In this document: in pieces, positions 55,264-64,000 of the stretch
Numbering within the stretch: the first letter of the stretch is position 1
Layout: each line of letters opens with the position of its first letter
The notes under the pieces: model-generated
Told to the model about the DNA's origin: nothing
Seen by the model: only the letters and a program-made list of their open reading frames with translations
The model's database searches: none
Source of the DNA: Cristatella mucedo
Lineage: Eukaryota; Bryozoa; Phylactolaemata; Cristatellidae
NCBI GenBank assembly: GCA_009760855.2
Contig: WPIO01000010.1
Span: forward strand, 8,785,501 to 8,849,500
Length of the DNA stretch: 64,000 bases
Direction: 5' to 3'
Program-made: the position numbers and the translations under genes

Positions 55264-56625
55264 TTTTTATTTAGAGGTGGCCTACATGGTCTTGGCTTAG
55301 GTTCACTTGCTATGCAACGCTTTATGGGTGTAGATCTGATATGTAGGCTGAAGCCAAGAAATGAAGGGACCTAAGAGTGAGTGACAAAGCCTTAAAGTCA
55401 ATGCGATGTTTGACTGGGAGCCAGTGCAGGTCGGCGAGAAGTAGTGTGATGTGGCAACTGCGAGGCTCACGACAGACAAGCCCAGCTGCAGAGTTTTGCA
55501 CGAGCTGCTACCGCCTGATTGCACATGCCGATAGGCCAGTAAGCAGTGACGTCGACATAAGTCATAAGTCGAGATGTTACAAGCCATTATGTCATTATGT
55601 CATAAGACATAAGTCGAGACGGGATGTCACGAATGCATGGACCAACTTAGATGTGGTATCCTTATCTAAAAAAGCCTGAATTTTAGCTATGTTATGTAGC
55701 TTAAAGTAGGCAGATTTAACTGTGGAGCTGATGTGGTCGTCTAACGAGAGGTCAATTTGGAACATGACAGGCTCTAAGTGCCTGATTGCACTGGCCGATA
55801 GACCAGCAAGCACTAAGTAAAAGAAGTCAAGACGGGATGTCACACATTCATGGAAAAACTTAAATGCGGTATCGCTGTCTAAATAAGCCCGAATTTAGGC
55901 AATTTAATGTAGCTGAAAGTAGGCAGACTGGACTGTGAACCTGATGTGGTTGTCCAATAAAAGGTCACTTTGGACATGCTACCTAGATTTTGTGCAGATT
56001 CAACAGGAGATACACTGGCAGAGCCGATTTTTAGTGTTAGTCTTTCCTATTTCTGAATCACTCTTGAGTTTCGCATAACTAGCAAGTTGGTTTTATCAAC
56101 GTTTAATTTAAGAAAGCTTGCTGCCATCCATAAGCGGATGTCATCATTACATGAAGCAAAGGAGTTGAGAGAATTAAACGTGCTGGAGGGCTGGTAGGGA
56201 TGAAAATAAAGGTAGAACTGAGCGTCATCTGCATAAAAATGAAAGCCTAAATTTTGCTTGGCAGTCACGTCGGCAAGAAGAAGAGTAGAATTTGTGGAAA
56301 GAATCCCACCACGTACAGAGTCCTGAGGTACCCCTACTTAATTGGTTCGTCGGATCGTCTTTGTCCGTCCACGCCGACGCTCTGGAGTCTCTCACGTTGA
56401 TATGTCCTAAAACATTGCAGCACAATGCCAGCGATGCCAAGACGAGATGAGAGACGCTCAAGGGGAACTTGGTGATCAAAAGTATCAAAAGCTGCCGAGA
56501 GATCGAGCGAAACAAGCAGATATACTCTACCTAAGCCTGCATTCCTATGTAGGTCGTTATACACCAGCAGTAATGCTGACTCCGTGGAGTGATAAGCTCT
56601 AAACCAGACTTAAACTTATGATTCT
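55264..56625 (-). mobile_element. Degenerate CR1/L2-group LINE
   Basis: On the minus strand, in order and in several frames: VSLDLSAAFDTFDHQVPLE, FHFYADDAQFYL (aspartates kept), ASFLKLNVDKTNLLVM, LVHAFVTSRLDL and a second overlapping FVTSRLDFFYLVLAG. A segment of about 100-200 bp around 55750-55960 repeats sequence also present at about 55600-55740, an internal duplication. Confidence 0.8.
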
Positions 56626-57164
56626 AGCAAATAAAACCATCTAACATAAAGTACGTTCTGTTTGGTGCACTGCTCAAGAGCCTTGTCTGCATCGCAGATG
56701 TATCATCCTAAAGGGAAGACAATTTGATTACGGAGCCAGCAAGGCTGGTGAAGCTATGTGCCTTTGGTTTTTCAATCCAGCATTGGTTCTTAGATCGGCT
56801 ATCACGAGTTTTACTAAAGGGGATCACGTTTCTGGAGGTTATGAGCAGGCGATTCTGTTCAGAATATTTTTAAGAGGCCTGCCTAGCAGCCCTCAGCGGC
56901 TCCAAAAAAAAGTTACTACTTCGTTTTACAATATCAAGAGAGGTATCCTGGTGATTAAGCACATGTCGTAGAATCGCCACCATTTTCAAAGATAATCTGA
57001 CAAATAAATTAAATATTTAAAATAAAAATTAATGATGTAATAACAAGATTTTTGGTGGGGCTAAAGAGCCTTTCCAAATAACTGTCGAAGCGAATTTCGA
57101 AAGGGCCCGGTGTAGGTTGGGGCACAGCCCATCCCCTCCCATACACAAATCCTGGCCCCACCCT
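56626..57164. other. Intergenic, no recognised element
   Basis: Nothing supportable seen. Confidence 0.4.
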
Positions 57165-57545
57165 TAGCTTATCCGATCTGCTTCACCAGTTTCATCTTCG
57201 TTCCCTAAGGTCCTATGTGGACGATAAATTAGCTGGTTCAATCCTCCTCTTGAAAACCGTTGGCGACAGAAACTTTTGCTCTGCTGGTCCTCGACTGTGG
57301 AATTCACTTGTGCAATTCTTATGCAGCGACATATACTCTCTTGCTGCCGACTGTGGCACATGATTTCCAGCCGTCCTGAGCCGCTAGTTCCGTGCTAATC
57401 ACTCCCCCAACTGCTCTTGTGACTCAGCTATGCTTCTCACCTCCTCTTTGTAGCGTGAGATGAAGTCTGTTGCCTAGCGATTGCTTACCGAAAGCAGCCA
57501 AGATTTTGAGTATGCTGTAGAAAACTCTCCTGCGTAACATCTACA
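57165..57545 (+). mobile_element. Second LINE family, C-terminal fragment
   Basis: Plus-strand sequence coding, with stops, for LLLKTVGDRNFCSAGPRLWN and further matches to the frame at 18210-18782 on the opposite strand, including the Cys/Ser-rich end. Confidence 0.7.
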
Positions 57546-58469
57546 TTGTCTTCGTGAATTTACAGACGGAAATGTATTACCTTACATTGCATCACACTGG
57601 TGACCCAAAGAGATCTCTAGCGGAGTAGTTCAAAGATGGTGCTCATTTGGTCGCAAGGCAGTGTGAGCCTACCTAGGCCTACCTGCAACTAGCTGGGCCT
57701 ACCTGGCTCTGAATGTCACGGTCCTATAGAACTCTTAGCTACCGTTAGCATGTCTAGTTCGAGCTAGCTTTCCGTGCTAGTAAGCTTGCTCTCAAATTTA
57801 CGTATTCCTAAACAAATTCAAAGCCAGAGGCATCGAGACAGTCAATCTGACTCGAACTGGAATGCTGAAAGTGGGCAGCTCCCCGAGCCTCTTGATCAAC
57901 CTAAAACAGGCGTGAGTATGGAAAAGCATCCTTAAGTTGCAAGACGAAGGTACACAATCCGACAGGCCCCTAAAGCCTCATGCATAAAAACTGCAGCCGC
58001 TCTATGTGTAGCACATGTTAGCTGAAAGATTGCAGCCCGGGAGCCTCGCTTTTTATTACTGGGAGCGTCTTTTTTTCGACGAAAGAGTGAAGCTCCCCGG
58101 GCCTTCCTAGCCTCTGTAGCCTTCCCAGAGTATTTATTGAGAGTGCTTTAAGACCTTGACGCTACCCGGGGTCATCCTGCCCGAGCGACAGGAGGCCTAC
58201 AGTTGGTGCCCACTCTGCAGCTAGACTTGCCCGTCGTAAGCTTCGCAACTGGCGTGTTATACCTCTTCTCACCGATGTTTAATGGAGCCTCATCGTAAAT
58301 AGCATCAAGTTGAAGACTCTGTCCTTCACGAAGCAGTTCATTCATTTGCTTCGTCGTAAGTACCCCAAATTCTGCCTTCTTCGGGCTTTGTATTGTACGT
58401 CTAGTACTTTGACCCAAGTCGCTTAGTTATCTCCTCGGCTTCCAGTCATACCGCCGCCGCCCCCCCACA
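57546..58469. other. Intergenic, no recognised element
   Basis: Nothing supportable seen. Confidence 0.4.
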
Positions 58470-58760
58470 CTAGACGTCATCGCTCGATCCACTCTGGCCT
58501 CCAGTTCGTATGTACCCAAAGTCTGGAACCCGCCTCCGGCCTTGCTGACTAGCTGCAATGACACTTACTTCTTGATTCAGTTAAAGACGCGTCTAAACAT
58601 TCTGTCAGCTTCCCATTCACTCAGTGAGTGCTTGGATGCTTTTTACCCCGCCGCCTCATGTGTCTTTTGAGCTTAAATTTCCACGTTCGGAGCACGTTGC
58701 TAAGCATAGGACTAACTAAGACATCAGTGACCCTGAATGTCTTTTCGCAAGGGGTAGTCA
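58470..58760 (+). mobile_element. LINE C-terminal fragment
   Basis: SSSYVPKVWNPPPALLTSCN then YFLIQLKTRLNI, equivalent to the FSSYAPKAWNSLP ... FKRNL end of the main family. Confidence 0.65.
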
Positions 58761-59767
58761 TGTCGGTCTAAGTGTGGTTATTGCTTAATTTCATATGCTT
58801 TTATATTTGCAGTGGTGTATCCAGGTTTGTACCTGTACATACCAGGATACATCTCTACCTATACCTTTGCCCTGCTCTCTTAACCTGTCTCTGTAATCAT
58901 CTTTTCTTTTTCTGTCGTAGATTCATTTTATCTGTAGAGTAATTGATCCTGCACCTATTTGCTCGTGCGTAATTTGCAAAGCCTTACACGTGTATTTCCC
59001 ATAATTTCTAAAATATATTCAGATTCTGTATTTTTCTGTTTTCTAATCGTTATATCGTGGCCAGGTTTTGAGAGCCAATCGTGGATGGATTGGCAGTGTA
59101 GATGATCGCAGCATTTTTGTATTTGAGCTCTGTTAGAACATCTCATCTTAAGCTAACCGTCGCTTAGAAATCTGTCGACTTAGCCAGGGAAAGACATCAA
59201 TTACCCCGCCAGACCGGCACTCTAAACGGATTTGGGTGGCCATTTGGTCTGGCCCGTTTGGAACAGTGGTCATTTGGTCCGGTTCCTAAGATAAGCATGC
59301 CGTATGTGGTACCCAGAAAAACACACGTGGGAACAACTAATTATCCCCTCTTTAATATATCTTCAATTTTAAGAATATTCGTTTGGTAAAATAAGAAAAC
59401 CTAGGGGCTAGAGGTGACGTTCTAGGTGTATATCTATCGATGGTTTGATTGATAAAACAGGTCAAGTTAGCAATAATCGGAAGGCTAGTGTATCGCCTCT
59501 ATTTCGGAGGCGTGGGGAAAACTGATGAATATATGTTTGGCCTTAAAAGAGTTATGAATTCTTTATGCAGGTGAATGCTGGGCAGATGGCTGGCAATCGA
59601 GTAAGGGCTGCTACGGGCTTGGCTTTAGGCTTTCTGTTAGTTGATGCCTGTGCAAAGAATAAGAATGCAACGTATCATGAGTCGTTCAGATATTTAGAGG
59701 TAATGACGCTGACAAATAATGGGAGCACTTGAGATGCAGTCACATATAATAAATTGGAGAGCGATAT
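58761..59767. other. Downstream of the lipoxygenase gene, no recognised element
   Basis: Nothing supportable seen. Confidence 0.4.
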
Positions 59768-59773
59768 TTTATT
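59768..59773 (-). promoter_or_regulatory. Candidate poly(A) signal of the lipoxygenase gene
   Basis: AATAAA on the minus strand, 33 nt after the stop codon. Short for a 3' UTR but possible. Confidence 0.4.
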
Positions 59774-59805
59774 TTCGTCATTCGAAGTCTTCCATCAGCC
59801 TCAGC

Positions 59806-61087
59806 TTATTTTGCGATGCTGTTCGGAACCAGGCTCGGGAGCATATACGGGTAAGATTGAATACCCAGGGATGCATTTCTGACACTGAGCTCAGCGTTCA
59901 GTTGGTCCAGATGAGCCTTAAATTTTTTGGCCGCAGCATTAGCAGAGGCCTCAGAGAAATGGAGCTCCGGGTATACACCGAGAAAAATCTGAAAATAGAA
60001 AACCAAATGAAGCAATTGAAATCTAAGAGAAAGCGGTACTCATGTGGAATCAGAAAAAATAGCTAATTGCTCTTACTTCTCCGTCGGAATATCTGGAAAG
60101 AGCGTAAGCCACCGAAAGCTGAGTTCCAGCATCTGTAACCCAAGGAAGAGACGTCATCACTCTGTCCATAGTGATACCGTCCTTTGACGTCGGTGGTGGT
60201 GCTCTCATCATAAATGGGGCGTTCGGGACGAACCCATAGAACGCCATCTGCGAGAAATTGATGGACGCATGACCGGCTGAACCGTGGAAAATGATGCTTG
60301 TCACCAGCGTGATGAGTTGCTCCTTCGTTGCAATGGACTCTGTGAGACCGTGGTGAGTGCCATCAGTAGTGGCCCCGGGGAAGCCGTTCGTGTACAAATC
60401 CTGCATCCAAGCTTGCAGCTCAGTGTCCTGTTTAATGTCGTCGTCGTTTAGGTAGTAAATGCTGATGACTTCGTTGACATACTCGCGAATGACATTGAAC
60501 AGCTTAATGCCATCATCTCGGAAGTAAAATTCCGGTATGTCCCCGTCCATGCCACGTGCCCGGATCGCTTCCGGAAAATTAATATCTTGGACCTTGAATG
60601 TACTGAACACGTGGCGAATAAGTTCGCCCGTTGCCTTGATTCCCACAGAAAATGCTTTGTCAAAAATTCCACCGTCGTTAATTAGTTTTGATCTAGCTGC
60701 AGCGTTGATGGCGATCGTGCTGCGAGTGTGAGGAACGAGCAGCTTGAACACTGGATGGGCCTCGGGCAGCTGACGCCACATGGCCACCGTGAACGCCTCC
60801 AGGACCAGGTGGGTTTTCAGCAGGTGCGTAATACTCTGATGAAGATTGGAATCTGCGTTTCGCACGTATATTTTAGCCAGCAACCAGCCAAGGCCATCTC
60901 TCGGCGTCCACAGGGGGTTGTCTGCTCCTGGCTTCTGCTTTAGCTGGATAATGATCGGAACGAGTTTTCCATTGGGTAGAAGCCGGAAAAGGCAAATTGG
61001 AGAACAATAGAATGCCTTCGTGGACATCTCTCCAGGAGGTAGTAGCTCATCCAGTAAAGCATAGTTGGCGATGTAAAACCTTCCGGA
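59806..61087 (-). CDS. Animal lipoxygenase, C-terminal two exons (5'-partial)
   Basis: Exons 60077-61087 (acceptor TTTCAG, donor GTAAGAG) and 59806-59988 (acceptor TATTTTCAG, stop TAA at 59806-59808) join in phase. They give 397 residues of the catalytic domain of a 5-LOX/coral-LOX type enzyme, which adds O2 to polyunsaturated fatty acids. Iron-binding residues are visible: LHQSITHLLKTH (two histidines) and GHASINFSQ (His and Asn). Other family blocks are WLLAKIYVRNAD, HPVFKLLVPHTR, FPEAIRARGMD, FYFRDDGI, PNAPFMMRAPPPTSK and YPELHF. The chain ends PNSIAK: the last residue is Lys where lipoxygenases usually have Ile (or Val). The Gly-rich stretch that follows FDKA in 5-LOX is altered (FSVGIKATGE). 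The PLAT domain and the rest of the N-terminus are not seen and should lie beyond 61087, perhaps outside the window. Confidence 0.92.
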
Positions 61088-61134
61088 CTGAAATAGAAGA
61101 CTAGTCAGAATAACTTGTTTACTGGATTAAGATT

Positions 61135-61640
61135 AGCAGGGTACAGTCATCCCTTGCTTATAGTGGTTAATCAGCTCCAGATTCTACCTCGATAACCAAA
61201 GTTTCACGATGCAGGAGGTTTTATTTATAAGCCAAATATTCTTGCAGTTAGAGCATAAGAATATTTTCATGACCCTCTAAATAAAAATTTTAACATCACC
61301 AGAACCGTCTGGACGTGAACTAATACACTTTAGTCGCCATTCCATTCATATTAGCCAGTAAATTAGACAAAATAAGAGAGAAGTTAAGACATTTTAGAAT
61401 TTATCAAGGAGAAGGATTTGTGGGGTTGCTTGAATAAACAGGCGTACAGTCTATAGTACAACAAGTTTAATTTTAACTAAAATTGAAGGGTGTATAATAG
61501 ACTTAGACAACCAAACGCATGTTGTATCATTTTCACGATTTCAATCAACTTTTAAATGAATGTATTTGAAGAAACCGCGATAGAATGAAGCCGAGAAAGT
61601 CGAGGCACAAAGTGGCGAGATACGAATGTAATCGGTTAAA
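61135..61640 (-). mobile_element. Internally deleted Tigger-like derivative
   Basis: In reverse orientation it matches both ends of the 53760-55245 element and nothing of its middle. The left part, 61140-61390 (TGGTTAATCAGCTCCAGA, TTTTATTTATAAGCCAAATA, TTAGTCGCCATT, TTAGACAAAATAAGAGA), corresponds to 55000-55245. The right part, 61450-61625 (TTCAATTTTAGTTAAAATTA, GTGAAAATGAT, CTCGGCTTCATTCTATCGCG on the minus strand), corresponds to 53890-54080. It is a non-autonomous, MITE-like copy just upstream of the lipoxygenase exon. Confidence 0.75.
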
Positions 61641-62084
61641 CTGTCGTTGCAACCGCTATCGATTTAAGCTGACAAGAAAGTGCATTTGCAGCCTTTCAGA
61701 GCTTAGCATTCTCAAGAGGTGAATACAGTGCTAGAACAAGGTTAACAAGTTCTGCCATCGTCCCGAGTTGATCCCAGAGCTATAGCGAGAATGCGCAAGC
61801 AATGGATTTGATAAGCAAACGTTGACATGGAAATTTACAGGACTACTGCTGTCGCAGAAGTTCCAATTAATACGAGCCGGCTATGCTATATTGCTTAGCT
61901 TAAGTTGTATAGAAAAGACTTTCAGGTGGCCATTAGTCAGTTGCCTGACTCCTCCTATCACGCAACAGCATGCATGGGAGCTGTCAAATATAGAGCCCAA
62001 TGATCCTATGAAAGCAAGCTGGCTGAATATAGATGCATGAGCAATACGCTTTCTGTGGTATCATGCTACTGCTTGCATACTGCC
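61641..62084. other. No recognised element
   Basis: Probably lipoxygenase intron. The outer end of the Tigger derivative may extend to about 61740. Confidence 0.35.
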
Positions 62085-62222
62085 AAGCTCGTTTAGTCTA
62101 GCGGTTAAGGTGGTCGCCCCGACCAAGGTCTGACTGAGGTCGCGGGCTCGAGCCTCTAGGCATATTTGAAGCGCCTGAATAGAGATTAGGTTATCTTGGG
62201 ACGCTATATAAATGAATTATAC
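62085..62222 (+). mobile_element. tRNA-derived SINE-A copy
   Basis: CTCGTTTAGTCTAGCGGTTAAGG A box, GGTCGCGGGCTCGAGCCTC B-box region, tail GCGCCTGAATAGAGATTAGG then CGCTATATAAATGAATTATA. Confidence 0.85.
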
Positions 62223-63253
62223 AGGCGCGCAGCAGAGCCGACTCTTCGTTCGATGCTATTAGCCTTACGTAAAGGCATTAGTTCCACTAATATTGCAGCA
62301 CGAGCCGATGAGGTTTAGCGACTGCCCTTGGGAGCCACGTGATGGGCCTTGAAAAGATCGATGTCTATAACCACTACAAGTGATCGTCACACTGTATTTT
62401 GATGTGGTTTTAGAAGCGATAAAAAACTGATAATTGGCTAACACTGTGCATGGATGGCACATCTTCATCGAATTAAACAGCAGCACGCACAGAGACGTGA
62501 CAGCCGTGCTCATTGAAAAGCCCGCAGGACTAAAGCGTTGGCAACAGCCTTCACTGCACTTGCTAAGGGCAAAAGAGATAATTACGTGCTGTAGGACTTA
62601 AAAAACTCGAATTTAGGTGGTGGAGGGAGAGCACGATACCGCTGCCTTGGGCTCAGTGGCGAAAGCAGATATTGATTACGTAGAACGGGAGGAGTGTTCG
62701 ACAACGGCATTGATCTCCAATCCCAGTCACAAAATCATCATTGCATAACGAGGTATAACTATCACCTTCACTTTATGGTGTAAAGCTGGCTCATTTTTTT
62801 AAACCTGCACGGCACCGGCTATGGATCACTCTACAAAATGCTTATGCAACCGCACTGACGTTTTCATGCTAGGAACCGAAGTGTTCACGTACTTTAGGTA
62901 AAACTACCTCGCCGACTATATATGCAACTCATGCACAGCCATGGCAAAGCTATAGTGGGTTATTTTCTAATATAGTCACTAATGAATTTCTCACCAGTCC
63001 TGTTTGACTTTATTTAAAGACCACCGACATGGAGATTTTTTGATCGCATGCTTTAGTCAACAAATGTGCTTCAGCGTGTTCCTTCCTTCACACAGAATCT
63101 ACATTGGCCTCTCGTGAGTTGTAAGCGCCAACGGAGATAATACTTGCACAAGTTTAGTGGCAGGGAAGTCAAAGAGGGAACAGTAAGAGCGGTGGATGCA
63201 CGTACTAGGGCATAAGCAGAGAGGTGCGGGGCTGGGGACCCTAATTATATTAT
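62223..63253. other. No recognised element
   Basis: Probably lipoxygenase intron. I found no exon matching the missing lipoxygenase N-terminus. Confidence 0.35.
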
Positions 63254-63416
63254 GCAATTCATTTGTATAAGAGAACTTAATAAGAAGAAACTAAGAGAAC
63301 TATGAGAACTTATCTCTATTCCGGCACTTCACCTACACCTAGGGGCTCGAGCCCACGACCTCAGCCAAAGCTTGCTCGGGGCGAGCACCTTAGCCACTCG
63401 ACCAAACCAGCTCGGT
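63254..63416 (-). mobile_element. tRNA-derived SINE-A copy (minus strand)
   Basis: Reverse strand: GAGCTGGTTTGGTCGAGTGG A box, GGTCGTGGGCTCGAGCCCC B-box region, then the tail with GAATAGAGATAAG. A short AAGAGAACTTAATAAG-type duplication lies inside the tail (63270-63310). Confidence 0.8.
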
Positions 63417-63820
63417 AACCCGTCCCCTTTTCGCCGTTTATAGCTGTAACATGTCGAGGCGAAAGTGTAATTCACCCGACCGCACAATAACCGCAGCCTG
63501 CCAATGTATCACGTGTACAAGTAGACTTTTTGATCCCTAAGGGCCTTGTAATTTTAAGTCCTAAGGGTGCATATTTGTTTGTTTATTGAATTATATTTAA
63601 GATGCTTAGCACTTGTGTGCAGATATAATATCTCCAAAAAAACAGTACAAGAGAACTTGAAATTTAGAATTCATGCTTGTTTGTGCTTACACATCACTCC
63701 TGCCGCCTCTCTTACATATTGAACCTTTTTAGATATACTGATTTTGATAAAGAACTAACTGTGTTTGTTATGCTAAGCCGTTGTCAGGATCCTGGTCTTG
63801 TGGCAAATGTAACAGGTAGG

Positions 63821-64000
63821 CTAATAATGATTTGATAAGGGTGAAGTTTGAAATAAAGGTTCATCGGTATCTTTTCCAAGCTTTATGACCGTAAACAGGT
63901 AAAATCGGGCGTTTTCGTCAACGAAGCATGTTTGTACATCATAAGTTGTCTTCCGGAGAGCTTTCTCAACAGCGGTCAGTGGTACCTTGTACAGTCCATA
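63821..64000 (-). CDS. Unidentified open frame, partial at window edge
   Basis: The minus strand is open from the window edge for 59 codons to a TAG at 63821-63823. It begins YGLYKVPLTAVEKALRKTTY and includes CFVDENARFYLFTVIKLGKD, a well-ordered, charged and aromatic pattern that looks like real protein. I do not recognise the family. It does not resemble the PLAT or mid part of lipoxygenases I know, so it may be the last exon of another minus-strand gene or an exon whose donor lies inside this stretch. It could also be chance. Confidence 0.35.
   Translation of the reverse strand, partial: YGLYKVPLTAVEKALRKTTYDVQTCFVDENARFYLFTVIKLGKDTDEPLFQTSPLSNHY

Noticed and set aside
62265-62513. Minus-strand 82-codon frame as a lipoxygenase upstream exon
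   Set aside because: It has no resemblance to the PLAT or helical part of lipoxygenases, and its composition looks random.
1-64000. CRISPR arrays, operons, phage or bacterial genes
   Set aside because: No regularly spaced repeats with spacers and no bacterial gene structure. The window is spliced animal DNA throughout.

Overview
This is animal nuclear DNA. It holds spliced genes with canonical GT/AG introns of 0.1 to 12.5 kb, LINE fragments with reverse-transcriptase domains, tRNA-derived SINEs, a pogo/Tigger-like DNA transposon, and long CT, GT and CTG tracts. There are no operons or bacterial signals. The protein families point to a ciliated metazoan, most likely not a vertebrate (sponge, cnidarian or another invertebrate); the sequence alone does not settle the phylum. 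All family assignments rest on remembered features of the families. No database search was run.

Layout. (1) About 1-4330, minus strand: five exons of a gene resembling DNAAF8 (human C16orf71), an axonemal-dynein assembly factor. Its 3' part lies outside the window, and a 5'-truncated LINE sits below its last visible exon. (2) 4331-5095: a 765-bp divergent promoter region. (3) 5096-21883, plus strand: a complete nine-exon ANKS3 gene (six ankyrin repeats, a SAM domain, a coiled tail; 590 aa), with introns holding SINEs and LINE remnants. (4) 21884-28456: intergenic, one SINE. (5) 28457-51009, plus strand: a CLINT1 (epsinR/enthoprotin) gene. I reconstruct 11 phase-compatible exons (about 733 aa), from a 32-nt first coding exon to a conserved-looking C-terminus; a 12.5-kb intron carries much of the repeat load. 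(6) 51010-59800: gene-free and repeat-rich, with a Tigger-like element and LINE fragments. (7) 59806-61087, minus strand: the last two exons of an animal lipoxygenase. (8) 61100-64000: a deleted Tigger derivative, two SINEs and an unidentified open frame at the edge.

The strongest biological point is that DNAAF8 and ANKS3, both cilium-related, lie head to head across a short shared promoter. I recall the same divergent arrangement on human chromosome 16p13.3. That would make this an old ciliary bidirectional gene pair. The other clear system-level signal is in the mobile DNA: the abundant tRNA-derived SINE shares its 3' tail with the resident CR1/L2-group LINE, which suggests the SINE is mobilised by that LINE.
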